Source: Haemonchus contortus (Eukaryota; Nematoda; Chromadorea; Rhabditida; Trichostrongylidae). From it: 64,000 nucleotides of DNA. The DNA lies in contig LS997567.1 of the NCBI GenBank assembly GCA_000469685.2, positions 12,285,210-12,349,209 of the forward strand, in the 5' to 3' direction. Below are positions 21,383-33,302 of the stretch, piece after piece (position 1 is the first letter of the stretch; the number at the start of each line of letters is the position of its first letter). The notes beneath the pieces are model-generated. The model saw only the letters and a program-made list of their open reading frames with translations, was not told the DNA's origin and searched no databases. The translations under genes and the position numbers were made by a program.

Positions 21383-21849
21383 GGAGAAATTATTGTCATC
21401 CGGGACAGGACAACCCAGATCCTAGAGAAGGATACAGGGAGTGAGCAACTTGTTAACTGAGACGCGGTAGGCTCATTATTGATTTGACAGAAGTGGGCAG
21501 GTCTAAGGTGCGTTAGCCTGACTCTGAGTTGAGGTCCGTCTGCGATAGACATTCTCTTGACTGGAAGGAGCTCTTCTAACAAAGAGAAAAAGGTAGAAAG
21601 TTCATTGCACGAGGAGATGCATTGAAGTGGTCGATGCCAAACTGGAAAAATTATAACCATATTCAAAAAGACTTTGAAGCTTGCTAAAAAGAGGGTGAAG
21701 TCCGGCACAGTTGAAAAGTTTGCACATACAGTGTACGTGGTCAGAGGGGTGGGCCAAGAGGCAGGCAAGGCTAAAAGCAACTTTTCAATGCCACGTTCTG
21801 GGAATTATAGTAAGGAATCATGTCCGTAGGATAGACAAATCATTTTCCA
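21383..21849. other. No gene recognised
   Basis: The minus frame 21780-21376 is open for 134 residues but has no recognised domain, has no splice context that I can see, and lies next to the microsatellite. I do not call it a gene. Confidence 0.3.
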
Positions 21850-22065
21850 ATGCTTGAACGTGTTAAGGATGCTGCTCGGTTTACCGGCTCAAAGATGAAG
21901 GAAGGAGCAATAGCCACCAAAGAAGCTTCACTTGATGTTCGAGATGCTGCGCAAGAGAAACATGCTCAGTTCAAAGAATGGAGAGCTGAAAAACAAGCGG
22001 AAAAAGAAAAAGAAGCCGAGGCTGCGCAAGCCGCAGGAAAGGAGAGCGATCCTCAGAAGGAATAA
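21850..22065 (+). CDS. Small hydrophilic, charged protein (71 residues), unknown function
   Basis: The ATG at 21850 opens a frame of 71 codons ending in TAA at 22063-22065. The product is Lys-, Glu- and Ala-rich (for example EKQAEKEKEAEAAQAAGKE), predicted helical, with no signal peptide or membrane segment. The Ala/Lys/Glu pattern resembles late-embryogenesis-abundant-like or coiled-coil proteins, but I cannot assign a family. The codon pattern is unlike the decayed repeats nearby and the frame is clean. The stop codon lies inside AATAAA (22061-22066), so a functioning polyadenylation site there would give a very short 3' UTR. It could equally be the last exon of a longer gene: no TTTTCAG acceptor directly precedes the ATG. 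Confidence 0.5.
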   Translation: MLERVKDAARFTGSKMKEGAIATKEASLDVRDAAQEKHAQFKEWRAEKQAEKEKEAEAAQAAGKESDPQKE

Positions 22066-22679
22066 AACTCATAATACCTTCATAAATTAATACATGAACT
22101 ACCAGTACTGACAATCTTCCTCACTTATAAAGCAGTAACTTGGTGAAAAAAGGCTAAGCATGCAACGAAACGTGCTGCGATACAAAAACAAGTTGAGAAC
22201 AAGGAGCTTTTAGGAGAGTTCCGCTGCAGGAGGAATCAGATGATAATGGCAATACATCAACGCTAGTGGTACTATGCTTAAATATAAAGGAATTGAAAGA
22301 GAAATAATATTCGAGGCAGGCGGGTTTGTTCAAAAGTTGGGTGGCTTTGCTTCTGGATCGATCAAAAATGTCGGAAGCTGCTTGACTTTGGTATAATGAT
22401 CAGTGGGCTGCAACCTTGAACATGCATGGTTAAAGTTAATCCAGAGCCGATTTCACGAGTTACTGATCAAAATCATTGTCTAGGAGCTGTGCAGCCCTTA
22501 GCGTGTAACGTAAGCAACTAGTCTTTTCAGTAGCGACTGTAGGAAGTATGACTTGGTTATTTCATTCGCGATGCTTTCCAACCGATTTCTCTGAATGCAA
22601 TTTCACCACGCTTCTCACGCATTTCACTACAATGTGTGGAACAAAAATTTCGTATTTAAGCTATCATACGATGAATGTA
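22066..22679. other. No gene recognised
   Basis: Non-coding stretch between the small ORF and the SINE. I see no motif. Confidence 0.3.
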
Positions 22680-22980
22680 CTGGCGGAAGCGGTGTAGTGG
22701 CAAGTGGCGCACTAAATCACACGCACGGTCAGGGGTTCAAATCCCGGATCGATGCCCGCCTAGGTCAACCAAGCCTTCCATCCCTCCGGGGTCAGTGAAT
22801 TGGTACCAGACTCGTCTGGGAGGATAAAAGCACTGACTTGTACATCGGCTGGCCACCGCAAGTCATTGTACAGGTCACATACGCACTCATTACGCCATTA
22901 CGATTCCGAATGGAAGTCGAGTGCGGGGGCGCATCCCTCAGACGGGATTGATTAACGCCAAAAAGTTTATCCTTTATACT
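22680..22980 (+). mobile_element. tRNA-derived SINE
   Basis: It has an internal Pol III promoter: A box TAGTGGCAAGTGG at 22695-22707 (consensus TRGYNNAGTGG) and B box GGTTCAAATCC at 22734-22744 (consensus GGTTCRANTCC), in tRNA-like spacing. The rest does not fold as an intact tRNA and continues for about 230 bases into a non-tRNA body ('tccctccggggtcagtgaat' ... 'gattgattaacgcc'). This is the head-and-body structure of a SINE. The open frame across the head is incidental. The partner LINE supplying the tail was not identified. Confidence 0.75.
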
Positions 22981-23486
22981 TTAAACGATGAATGTGAGGG
23001 GTGATTGCGGATACCAAAAACGATGATGCCTTTCCGGCAGAACATATAAGAGGGTCTCATCATAATTCTTCATGCGACGAATGTCTCAATTTACGTCGTT
23101 TCCTAATTGATCATGCCGAGTTTGCCTCTCATATTTGAAAAGCTTTCATGGTTACCTGGAAAGATAACCTGCACTACCTAACGTCCAGTTTCCGCTCACA
23201 TAGCCATGCAAATTTTTCAACTGTTTTGATTTTTACCTTTGTCAGCGATAAACAAGCTAGACTGGTAATTTTGAGAGATCAAAATACGGAACGAGATAAC
23301 AAGTGAGAGGTCGGCTAGTACGACTTGACTGAAAAACTAGCGTGCTACTGAAATACGTAACTTTCAGTCTCATTAACTAGATCACGAATACGCTGCTCGC
23401 TGCAAGACGGGTTTAGATTCGTGTTGGTGAAATAGCTTTCTTAATTCATAACAGGCTTCATTTTAATCAAATAATGAGCTACTAGC
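22981..23486. other. No gene recognised
   Basis: I see no motif apart from A+T-rich stretches. Confidence 0.3.
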
Positions 23487-24290
23487 TTGAGATTCGCATA
23501 CTTTTCTACTCTTTTGGAAGATCGTCACGCTGTTAGGGAAACACAGAATCCTTTCTACATAACAGGTGGCAAGCGCCCAAGTAGTAGCGCCTATGGTCTA
23601 TTATGTTGTTTTGGTTTCGAAGAAGCCAAGAGACATAGGAAAAGAATGGGTCAACAAATCAGGAGAAGGATTCCCTCTGCCGTGAGCGGAGCGTCTTCAA
23701 AATGGGCGGCACATTCCACAGAGTTTATAACTCTGTTTAACCAAGGCATGAAAACTAGAAATAATCAAAGGAGTGACCAAAACCTGATACGTGCTGAGCA
23801 TGAATATCTTTAGCGATGTTCCTCCTAAGACGGGGAGGGTGGGATGGGAGAAGGTGCATTTGAAAAATACACATGGCTCTCTTCAACACGTTCAATGGTA
23901 AGGAAAAATGGTGGTTAGAGACTATCGGGGAAATGTGGTCGAACCCAAAAGTGGGCGGTTTGCAATGAGGTTGGCGGAGCAGAAAGGATAAATCTTTAGC
24001 TGTGTTCCAACTTTTTGAGAAAGCGGAGAAAGGGGCTTAAGTTCATGGAAAAAAAGCGATCAAAATATCGAAGTAGGCAGAGTTTGCACGGAGGTAGGCG
24101 GATTTAAGTTCCAAAATTTCCAACTTTGTCTGAATGAAAAATTCATGACAATGCTCAAAATTGTTTTGAGGTGCGGAAAAAAGTGGTTAAAATTGATAGA
24201 AGAATCCCTCACAGTACATAAGATGCCTCTCTGGGACTCTTCAAAGAGATGGGTTAAAAGCTCTGTCAGAAGAGCTCGGTAGTGCATGTT
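23487..24290. repeat. Dispersed G+C-rich repeat family (copy A)
   Basis: Shares ordered blocks with 35210-35900: 'gatgggtcaacaa'-like, 'gtgagcggagcgt'/'gtgggcggagcgt', 'gggcgg.ac.ttccacagag.ttataac', 'gaccaaaacc', 'aaaaagtggttaga', 'gaaatgtggtcgaaccca'/'acaaatgtggtcaaatccca' and 'agtgggcgg'. Within each copy the segment 'tggtcaaatccca.aagtgggcgg' recurs. Open frames across it reflect the repeat. It is non-coding and of unknown mobility. Confidence 0.6.
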
Positions 24291-24295
24291 ACTGT

Positions 24296-26140
24296 TTGCT
24301 CCGACTTGACTACCATTCGAAAAAGTTCGCTGCCAGCTACGAGCGTCACCATGACAGAATTGCTTCGTTGCGGCGGCTGCACCTTTTCCTTCGAAACAAG
24401 CTTAAACCCAAGCCATCCCTTCCTATATCAAAAGATCAGGCTGGGTCGAATCTCCATAATGACTCTGCTAAGGCTGAAGCTCTGGGTCGATGTTTCGCTA
24501 GTGTTTTCTTGGATACGACTGCTGCTGATGGTGCTGTAGAAAATAGCTTGAAGTATATCCACCGCAGTCTACCTGATATCTACTTCCAACCTACTGACGT
24601 TCGTTTGGTGATGAAAAATTTGAAGCCTCAAACTAGTGAACCTTTCGATGGTATACCTCAGATCATTTTCAGAAAAATCTGTGAGTCGCTATGTTATCCA
24701 TTTTCCTTCTTGTTCAATATATCTTTCCTTCTAGGACAGGTCCCCTGCCTTTGGAAGAAAGCTATCATTACCGCCATTCCAAGGCACGCTGGAGCTGCTA
24801 GTGCTACTGATTTTAGGCCTATCAGCGTACGCCCACCCCTGCTTAAGTCATGGAGAAAAGGAAAAATGCTGGTCTGTTTCAGAAGTTCCACCTCGTCCCG
24901 GCTGAGCAGCACGGCTTCTTACCCGGGGCTTCTGCATGCACTAGTTTGCTTGATACTCTCTATGATGTTTGCTAGGCTTTAAAACGTAGAAAGTCTGTAG
25001 ACATTACTCATCTCGACCTCCCCTAAGCTTCTGGTAAAGTCTGTTATCCTAAGCTCATTAACAAACTGGAGCACTACGGAATTCGGGGTGAAGCCCTTGA
25101 CTGGATGAAGTCGTACCTGGATGACAGAAGCATAACGGTTGGTACTAGTTACTCTTCTGAATTCATCTGTACCAGTGGGGTCCCCCAAGGTGGAGTACTA
25201 TCACCTTTAATGTTTTAGATTTACACCATCGAGTTGCCCCAAATACTCAAAACATGCAGCGATGTTCACGTACAAGTCTATGCTGATGACATTGAACTGT
25301 ACGCTTCGTATGAATGTTTAAATAGAGAAGTCATACAAAAGGCACTGGAGTTGTCAGTTGAAAAAATGAGAGTATGGACATCTGACTGGAATATTCCCTT
25401 AAATCTGAGCAAATGCTTGGTTATGCATTTTGGGAACTCTTCTGCGACTGGCTACATCCTAAATGGGATAAGGGTCCCAATTTGTAACTCGAATAAGGAC
25501 TTTGGAATCATTTTAGATGCTTTTCTCAAGTTTTCTTAGCAAATCTATGAGGCTGTAAAGAAAGCATTCGCCGCCATGTTCGCGATGATGAGGAACATCA
25601 GATGCTCTGACCCGACCGTACCACTACGTCTTTATAAAACTTACGTCTTACCCTATCTGGAGTATTGCTCGCAGGTTTGGAGCCCACCTCTCGAAAAAGA
25701 TATCATCAGGACAGAACGAGTTCAGCACGTATTCACGTGTATTCTTTAGATTAGGTCCACACCTGGCCGACCTCGTTTACCCTAGTACGGCGCGCGCTTC
25801 AAACGCTTTTCCCTCAAGTCCTTGCAATTCGTGCGCGTAGCGGCTGATCTAATGTTCTGTTTCGGGGTACTTCGAAAAGAGGTAAAGCTGTGTGCTAATA
25901 AGTACTGGTGCTTCCAACCCACAAGTGAAAGGCTGGGTGGTCTCAGCCTTCACTACACCAACATTCATCCTAGGCAGTACTTTTTGATGTCCAACAATTC
26001 TTTCTATCGTTGTGCCAGGCGGCTTAAACTGCTTCCGTCTGAGATGCTTCAGGCATCCAGCAGCAAAATATTCAAAAAAAGGCTAAGCAAGATCGATTCA
26101 TTGCGAACGTCGCATATTCCAGAGTATAACTGACACCCTT
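24296..26140 (+). pseudogene. CR1/jockey-type LINE reverse transcriptase, decayed
   Basis: RT domains in order: KNLKPQTSEPFDGIPQIIF (24615-24670), then ATDFRPISVRPPLLK (24805-24850), LINKLEHYGIRGEALDWMKS (25055-25115), SGVPQGGVLSPLMF (25175-25215), the active-site box YADD at 25279-25290, then NLSKCLVMHFGN and the thumb LRLYKTYVLPYLEYCSQVWS (25625-25685). The C-terminus ends at 26131 with SKIFKKRLSKIDSLR. The element copies itself through RNA by target-primed reverse transcription. Frame is lost near 24860, there is a stop at about 25217 and others near 25538 and 25747, so it is inactive. The endonuclease domain upstream is missing (5' truncation). The repetitive 'atgcaatgc' tract at about 26341-26368 may be a remnant of the 3' tail repeat of such elements. 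Confidence 0.85.
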
Positions 26141-26632
26141 TTACTGTTTTTCAGGCTGTTACTGCGTTGATGTTTATCCTACAGGTTATCTGCTTTGTAC
26201 TTTCGACGAACAATTTCACAGTATTAACGACTTGTTTGATCGACGAACAGTTCCACAGTATTAACGACTTGTTTGACCTTTCGTTCCGAGATTTTCGAGA
26301 ACCACAACCAATTTCGAGAACTTGACGACTTTCTGTGTTCTATGCAATGCGATGCAATGCAATGCATTCCTCTTTTCTACTTCGCAGACAATCTAATGCA
26401 ATTCCTTTACTCGTGATTCGAAAACACACCACGATTCAGAATTCGTGTTGCTTTCACGGTATATGTGAATTATGTCATGAATCATACTTGTTAAAATGAT
26501 CATGGGCGTGTAAGTTCTACCTTCCAATATCCATTTTTGCTATTCATTTTGCTCCATTTTTTTGGAGGCAGGCAGGTAGCGATGCTAAGAGCAGATTTTG
26601 ATTCGTCGTGCTGTGGGCTTTGGTTGTGGGTC
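26141..26632. other. LINE 3' flank with ATGCA-like short repeat
   Basis: Contains a duplicated segment ('acgaacaatttcacagta' and 'acgaacagttccacagta', 26199 and 26243) and a 'gatgcaatgcaatgc' tract. No gene is visible. Confidence 0.4.
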
Positions 26633-26896
26633 CTAGTTGTTCTTAGATCCTTCGGTTTGATGAATCCCCTCGTTTGAGGTCCCCCTTAGTCTAATCGCCC
26701 GGAGTTGCTTCGTATTCTTCGGACGAATTCCTTCATAACGGACTGAGTTGTCAGCAAGCCTCGGTTCTTCTGTCTCTTTGCGTTCTGGGTCAAGGACCAG
26801 GATCTTGCGGAGGGACACCTCATCTGCTTTACAAGAGAAAACAACCTTATCAACCTCACAATGTAATGCCCTAGCTCCACTCTTTTTTAATGACAC
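26633..26896 (-). CDS. Unassigned 87-residue open frame
   Basis: The open frame includes VVFSCKADEVSLRKILVLDP and then ERKETEEPRLADNSVRYEG. No family is recognised and no splice context is obvious. A second frame on the same strand overlaps it. It could be part of a decayed element or a host exon; I give it only because the frame is clean and hydrophilic. Confidence 0.2.
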   Translation of the reverse strand: MSLKKSGARALHCEVDKVVFSCKADEVSLRKILVLDPERKETEEPRLADNSVRYEGIRPKNTKQLRAIRLRGTSNEGIHQTEGSKNN

Positions 26897-27329
26897 GTCG
26901 ACATGCTAACCTATCTGCTTTTCTCATTGCTGTCTGATTCTGATCCCTTCATCTTGTTTTTGTCGTTATGCACTACTCTTTTTCTTTGTTTATAGGTCAA
27001 ACGTGACCAAAGCTTTCAAATTCTTCTTCTTGTGTTCTTAATGGGCGCACCCTTGAGGTGTATTTGAATAAATAGGTAAATAAATAATCCATACAACGTT
27101 ATCAGCAGCATTAGATGTTCTCAGTGGCTCCTTCCATAATCCGCCAGCTGACATAAAACGAACTAGTTCGTGTGTAGGAAATTTACGTCTGTTGCATTTC
27201 ATTTCACGGTCAGATTCTTTACGGTCGGGCTTTGACCGTGAAATAAAATGAATGAAATGAACAGGCGCAATGAATAACTCATCCGAGGAGCTAGAGTTCT
27301 TGAACTCTACACAGAATACAGAAGCAAAA
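26897..27329. other. No gene recognised
   Basis: A minus-strand frame at 27595-27038 is open for 185 residues but crosses the G+C-rich repeat family at 27330-27560, so I treat it as incidental. It also contains a pair of 'tttcattt' and 'aaatgaa' segments near 27195 and 27245 that can pair. Confidence 0.3.
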
Positions 27330-27560
27330 TGGGAACAGTAGTGTGGTGTGGAAGGAAAACGGTATTCAGATTCGGAGCGATCAGACTTGGGATACAGGCG
27401 ACAGGATGGAAACACTAATGGCAGATGGCAGATATAGACTGCGCTCACTGAGGGTATCGTACGTGGGAATCGCTTCATCGGGATTAGAGCGCTCATTTCT
27501 GGAAGGATACAGGCGAAAGGGTAAAAGCAGTGATGGTAGATGAAAGCATGTATAGACTGC
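27330..27560. repeat. G+C-rich tandem repeat, two diverged units
   Basis: Units with 'gagcg.tcagacttggga', 'tacaggcgacaggatggaaa', 'tagactgcg' recur at about 27378 and 27486. Related to 246-660 and 28195-28600. Confidence 0.5.
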
Positions 27561-27989
27561 GGTACGAGTGGGAGAAGGAAGCCTAAAATTGACATCCGAA
27601 GCTCATCCTCATTATTGTACGATAATTTGCAGACTGTTTGCGATTCTATTGTCGGGATAACGGGTCACATCGCATTCGCAAGCCGCGGTCCTTTGCGATT
27701 GTGATCCTTCTTACTATGAAGCGCTTCGTCTGTCGTATGTCTGTCACGAAATTTTAGCTCCTCTAGTTTTGCCTGAAGAGACCGGGTCAAGCGTGGGATG
27801 GGAGGGCCATGTCCCGAGAAGTATTAAGCACACATCAGCTTGACGGAGCCCCGTCCACAGTGGCGCGCCTCGAAATGAGCTGTACTGAGGGCCATGATTT
27901 CAAATTCAGTCGAAAGACGGCTTCAAAACTGGGGTGTTAAGGTGGCTGGAGGTGGGCATTGATAAGTTAGATCGAACTGGGGAGACCCA

Positions 27990-28600
27990 TCCCCGATGGG
28001 CGGGACGTTCTCCAAAATTGCAATGCTTTATGAAACCACTCATAACTCGGTTTGGAGAGAACTAACAGACCGGGAAAGAGTTTGAGTTGGAGAAGCATTG
28101 TCGAGTGTGTCTTCAGCATAAATGAAGTCAGCGGAGGCACGCCTACAATGGGCGGAGCGTGCCTCGAAGCTCACGTCGTTTCTTACATTTATATACGAAA
28201 AGTCATAACTCCGGTTCCCATGGGCTTAGGGAGTTCAAATTTCGCGTCAGGCAGCCTGATGAGAACACTCATGGTGGTGGCAGAATAAAACTCCGCCTAT
28301 AGGGGGAGGGTTTGTTTAGAAAATCATAACTCCTGGCTCCATGGACCTAGAGCGCTCAGACTTGATGGGTGTGCAGGCGGCAGGATAGAAATACTTATTA
28401 TGGGTCGCAAGACCGGACTCCTCTCACATGAGGCGGGGTTTGTGCGAAAAATTTAAACATGGACCAGGGATTTGTGCGAAAAATTTTAACATGGACTTAG
28501 AACCCTCATATTCGATAGCAATACGGGCGGCAGGATGTGAACACTTTTGTCGGATGACAGGACTTGACTCCGCTTACAGGAGGCGAGGCCTTAGCAAAAA
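27990..28600. repeat. G+C-rich repeat family (copies at 28 kb)
   Basis: 27990-28165 resembles the 23.6 and 35.3 kb family ('gggcgggacgttctcc', 'gggcggagcgtgcctc'). 28195-28600 is a tandem array with 'cataactcc', 'tggacctagagcgctcag', 'caggcggcaggat' and 'ggcggggtttgtgcga' recurring about every 125 bases, as at 246-660. The two families adjoin in both places. Confidence 0.6.
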
Positions 28601-30000
28601 GTACTGATTCAGACTCGAAAAGAAATTTCGAATCCAAGGTTGAATAAGTTGGAAATAAATCGAATTACTCAAACACCCAGGACCTAAGGAGGTTCGCTAA
28701 TGGCGGACGGGGCGCGCTCGAATTGTGTTGTGTGTTCGAATTCAGCCGGGAATGAATACCTCCCGTTTTCAGCTACCGAATCCCCCCAAATTTGATGTTA
28801 ACCGGGCGATCTATGTATAAACGGTAGCTTTGTGTGTCTGTTTGTCTGTCGGTTTGTACGTCCATCTGAAAGTCGCGTAGGCACGATGAGGATTGTGGAA
28901 ATCACGTGGGCGCGTGTTGATACGGATGAGGGACATGTTACGGAACAGAAAGTCCATTGGTATTGTATCAGTCTCACTAACCAAGACGGAATACTAGGGT
29001 ATGTTTTGCACGCGTATGCTTGCGCAGCACAACTATTTAACAAATATCGTCATGAATATGCAGCGGCGACCGTGATGGGACTCTAAAAGAAGGGTACTAG
29101 TTCATCTTTTACAGCTTATAATCTCATTTTCCCTCCAATTTTTCACTTTGCATGTGAGATTTCTATTCAGACATGTTTCTTGCGCTTTTATGCGTATGTT
29201 GTTTGCTGTTATACCTTAATATTGAATCGCAGTAGCTAGATGATCAAGACGGGGTGATTTCAGGTTATTCGGAATAGTTACGTTGGAATTTCGCTTCACC
29301 CTTGCTTCGAAATGCGTTGTACGGCACATTTTGCGGCGTGACCTCACTGACTCGGCGATAAAAATTGCAAGCCTCTAGGATTTACTCAGGGATGTTGCCC
29401 AATACAATGATTCACTATATCGGTCTGGTTGTGGTCTTGGTCGATCAATCGCAATTTCTTCTCTTTGATCCAACCTAAAGAGTTTATAAAAGTTGGAGAG
29501 GTGTGGTTGGAGGAGATCTGAAAATGTAGCCATCGTTGATGAACCACTGTTGGATTCATTATGCGCGATAGGAGGCCACTACTAACTACTGATTTTCCAA
29601 GAAGGAGAAAAAGTAGGAGTGATGGGGACTTCAGTGAGACCTTTCAATCTTAGCATGGAGAGGAGAAAGGCGAGCATTAGCTGAGCGTTCGAACCGGTAG
29701 AATGAGGAGCATAACTGACCTATTGACCTGCATGTAACACCGGTCCATGAACCAGCTGCAATGACCACGATGTCAAGTCATACATGGCTGATTTCACCGT
29801 GTTTTTTGAATATAGCTTGTAATCCCATTTGCAACAAATATAGCTTAGGTGCTAAGGAATGACATCTATCCGATACGCGTACGAAATGGGTGGAGACAAG
29901 AATTTGTCATTATCAATGGAGATAGCTGCGTATAAGATCACTCGCATCACCTTTCATTCCGTTGGTAATCGATTTCCTCGAGTGAGCTCCAGTAATATCT
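28601..30000. other. No gene recognised; TG-rich element near 28.83 kb
   Basis: 28830-28870 is rich in 'tgtctgt', as found beside other copies of the G+C-rich family. The frame 28832-29086 (plus) begins inside this tract, so it is doubtful as a gene. Nothing else is recognised. Confidence 0.35.
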
Positions 30001-30029
30001 CTATTCGTCACTCTTGCAAGCCAGTTTAA

Positions 30030-30285
30030 TCCTGTAGATCGTCCCTACTGGAGGGAAACGAGGCGCAGCAACAGTTCGTCTAGAGTATCCGTGAAGATGT
30101 CTAACCATTGCGTCCCGGTGTCCTTTTGTCCTTACTAGAGCTTTATCATAATCGTCCCAGTCCAATCTTATCAAGATATCGTGTCCGGCCCACCTGGTCT
30201 TCCATTTGGTGGCGTGGATAAGGGCATCCTCGATCTCCGTTCGCTGACGATACTTCGAATTTCGTGTTCCCCTTAGCACTTGCAT
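30030..30285 (-). pseudogene. RTE LINE C-terminal fragment
   Basis: The minus frame reads MQVLRGTRNSKYRQRTEIED, ALIHATKWKTRWAGH and continues with degraded similarity. This matches the RTE C-terminal segment '.QVREGIRSS.LRQRSKI.DA..YA.KSK.RWAGH'. It lies 170 bases from the 5' end of the plus-strand RTE at 30455, in opposite orientation. Confidence 0.55.
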
Positions 30286-30454
30286 ATCTAAAGAAATTCC
30301 TTACCACAGTGGGTTGAATAAAACCGGCTGCATATTATTTCAGTTTTTGTAGAAACCAGGCTTCCGAATCGTAGGTCAGAGCAGGCTACGAATCTCCTTT
30401 ACTGATGGTTCTCTCTCACTGAGGGATTCCAGCCGGTAAACGACGAGGCTACGT

Positions 30455-33262
30455 AGGGCGTCCACAGGTGGCGGATAGAGGAGTAAATCACCGACCAAAA
30501 GACGCCACAACTTGCCCAAAGACGCAGGTGGCTTCGAGGGTGGACATCTTGATTCTGCTGTGCTCGTCAATCTACCCTCTGTTTCTCGCAAATGTATCCA
30601 CGCATGCGCGTTTGAAGAATATGCGGGTGCAGTTGGTATTCTGCCCATCGACACAGCCGAAAGCTTGCATTCGAGCGACTGGAAAGTATCTGCGAGGCGA
30701 TTCGGGGCCGCCTCCAGAAGCAAAGCCCCTTGTCCACTTCAGGACCGCCTGGCTAGCTCGGGGTCAATCCACCCCTCACGTTAGAGCCCGGCAAGCTACG
30801 TTGGGGACCCAATAGCTAAAAAAAGTAATATTCATCGGCCTCATTCCCTAGCACGTGAAGGAGCCACCAGCGTTAGGTAGGACCGCTCTTGAAAGGCTGC
30901 TAAAATCTCAGGGCCAAAACAGGCTGCAGAAAAGGAGAAGAACTGAGGTCTCGATCTGTACCTTTAGCGCACGGACGCTTGCATCAGAGGCGCGTATAGA
31001 AGACTTCGTGATCTAGCACGACTTCACCGGACTGACCAAGACAAGAAGGCATTGCCCACTGCACGCTGTACCTGAGAGCGGAGAAAAACTGTTTCTCGGG
31101 ACTTATGGGAGCAGAGGCTTCGGCGCTAGGTGTCCTTATCAATACGCATTGGGCCATGAACACCGATTCATACGAGTGCTTGACAACACGAAACGGGCTT
31201 TCGCGATTAAAATGGGGGATGCCTAAACCTTAGGTAGAACAATCTTCGTTGCCCACGCTCCGTCATCAAGCTTCGTTGCCCACGCTCCATCATCAAGCTA
31301 CGAAGAAGAGGAGTTGGAAGCGTTTTATATGGATGTACAGAGGAGACTGTACTTTTTAAAGGTTATCGTCGGTGATCTCCACGCCAAGATTGGTCCCAGA
31401 ATAACGGCTGGAGAGCTTCACGTCGCGAGTCATGGAATGGAGTGGAATGAGCAAGGTGAAAGGCTGTCAGAGTTTATCATGTCGTCGTTATCTACAGCAG
31501 CGTGAAGAATACAACCGGCTCGTTGAACACGATAGTGCTAAGAAAGCAGAGAGTCTAAAGTAACCAGAAGACACCGCGAGCTCATCAACAAACGTCCAAA
31601 CTTGGGAAGCTTACAGAGGCGTTAAAGAAGGGTCTGAGGAGAGAAGGGCAACAGTCATGGACGAAGCCTTTCGAGGCCGAAAAAAGCATGGGCAAAGCCC
31701 GACGGAACTTCGCGAATCACAAGACCACGATCACATCCCTTCGTCGTCCTGACGGAACAGTCATTTCTCTTGAAGGGCAACAGGGGAGGTCATCTACGAC
31801 TTCGACTCGGATCTCTCCGACAGCCACTCTATTTGCCTACCCACCATCTCAAGCAAGACGAGCACTCGTCCCTTCAGCTCTCCCTTCCAAAATTCCACAT
31901 GCCATCACGTCGATGAGGAATGGTACAGCGCCCGGTCCCTACGTGGAAAACTAGCGAGACTGTGTTGCTGTACAAAATGGGAGATCCTACGATATTGGCC
32001 ACTACTAAAACGCAATCGACCTGCTGTCTGTAGTCTACAAGCTTTTCACATCCTGATCAGTTTTGGCAGAATGTTTGACGAAGGACAGCCATGCAAGCAA
32101 GCAGGGCTTCAGAGAGGGTTCAGTACAATCGATCAAATCCACATTGTTACAAGACTCATTGAAGTATCGCGAGAGTACAAAATGCCGTTGTGTCTTACGT
32201 TCATCGATTTGAAAAAAAGCACCGTAGAGACAGAAGCGGTGATCGAAGACCTGGGTAATCAGGGTGTCCCTACTTATTATGTAAGAACACTTCGTGAGCT
32301 CTTCATTAATTTCACGACGAGAATCTCGCCATTTTATGGCGAAGTCATCATCAACATGGAATGTGGGGCTCGACAAGGCGATATCATCTCGCCAAAACTT
32401 TACACAGCCGCTGTACGCCTTGCGTCATTTGGAATGGAAAGACTCGGGGATAAAGTCGACGGCCGCTCTTACATCACACTCTACTTACAACACCGAACAT
32501 TTAGCAGGCGCAACGAGTTCTGGCCGAGTTTAACGGGGCTTATGTGAACATCGGCTTGAAACGGAACTTAAGGAAGGCGATATTCATGAGAAACGGAATA
32601 GCTCTTGATGCTTTTTTCACGCTGAACGGAATGAATACCTCTGAATTCTCTGGCCACACGCATCTTGGTCGGGGAGTCAACATGAAGAACGACCTAGCTA
32701 TGAAACTGAGCAGAAGGAAACGCGCCGCGTGGGAAGCATTTAAGAATATCGAAGGAGTAGTGAAAAAGACAAAGAGCATCCGGCTCCGCCCTCACTCTTT
32801 TGACATTGCTGTCCTTCCTGCTCTGACGTGCGCCTTGGAGACTTGGACTCTACGAAAGCACGATGAGCATGCTGTCAATGACTCCTAACGCACTTTGGAG
32901 AGGCGATGCTCGGAACTTCCCTTTACACGCAAGTGCTGGAGGGAATCCGGAATTCCGAGCTCCGTCATTGAACGAATATCAGGGATGCCGTTACTAACGC
33001 CAAGAAGTCGAAGATTAGGTGAGCCGGACACGTTATGCGATATAGTAATGACCACTGAACCAGGGCGGTCACTGACTGGACCCATCGAGACATCAAGCAA
33101 ACACCAGGATGACCGCCGACGCGATGGTCAGACTTTTCACGAAAGCTCTTGACGGGGAGGCTGCTGAGCCCCGTGTCTCTCTATCAAACGAACGAAGAAG
33201 TTCCGATGTCCGCTCGAGGAAGTCGATGATCAACGGGACAAGCGGTGATACAGGTTATATTT
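30455..33262 (+). mobile_element. RTE-type LINE, nearly full length but inactive
   Basis: Plus-strand order: a G+C-rich 5' segment; 30905-31020 with RLQKRRRTEVSICTFSARTL (start of the apurinic endonuclease domain); 31085-31500 with EAFYMDVQRRLYFLKVIVGD, then DLHAKIGPR and HGMEWNEQGERLSEFIM (endonuclease); 31620-31950 linker; 32040-32420 reverse transcriptase with GFSTIDQIHIVTRLIEVSRE, KMPLCLTFIDLKK, ECGARQGDIISPKLY; 32545-32880 thumb with RRKRAAWEAFKNIEGVVKK and LPALTCALETWTLRK; 33100-33240 C-terminus; tail 'gtgatacaggt'. The FADD active-site box expected near 32470-32490 cannot be read: the frame goes directly from DGRSYITLY to a segment beyond it. Frameshifts occur elsewhere. Length (2.8 kb) is slightly below the 3.2-3.4 kb of complete relatives. 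Confidence 0.85.
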
Positions 33263-33302
33263 ATAATACATACATATATTCATATATACACATATATATA
33301 AC
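33252..33302. repeat. AT-rich microsatellite
   Basis: Alternating 'atatat' and 'acatat' sequence directly after the RTE tail. Confidence 0.85.

Noticed and set aside
21376..21780. 134-residue open frame on the minus strand
   Set aside because: No recognised domain, begins beside a microsatellite, and no splice or promoter support.
27038..27595. 185-residue open frame on the minus strand
   Set aside because: Crosses a dispersed tandem repeat and has no recognised domain. Length alone is not enough in this region.
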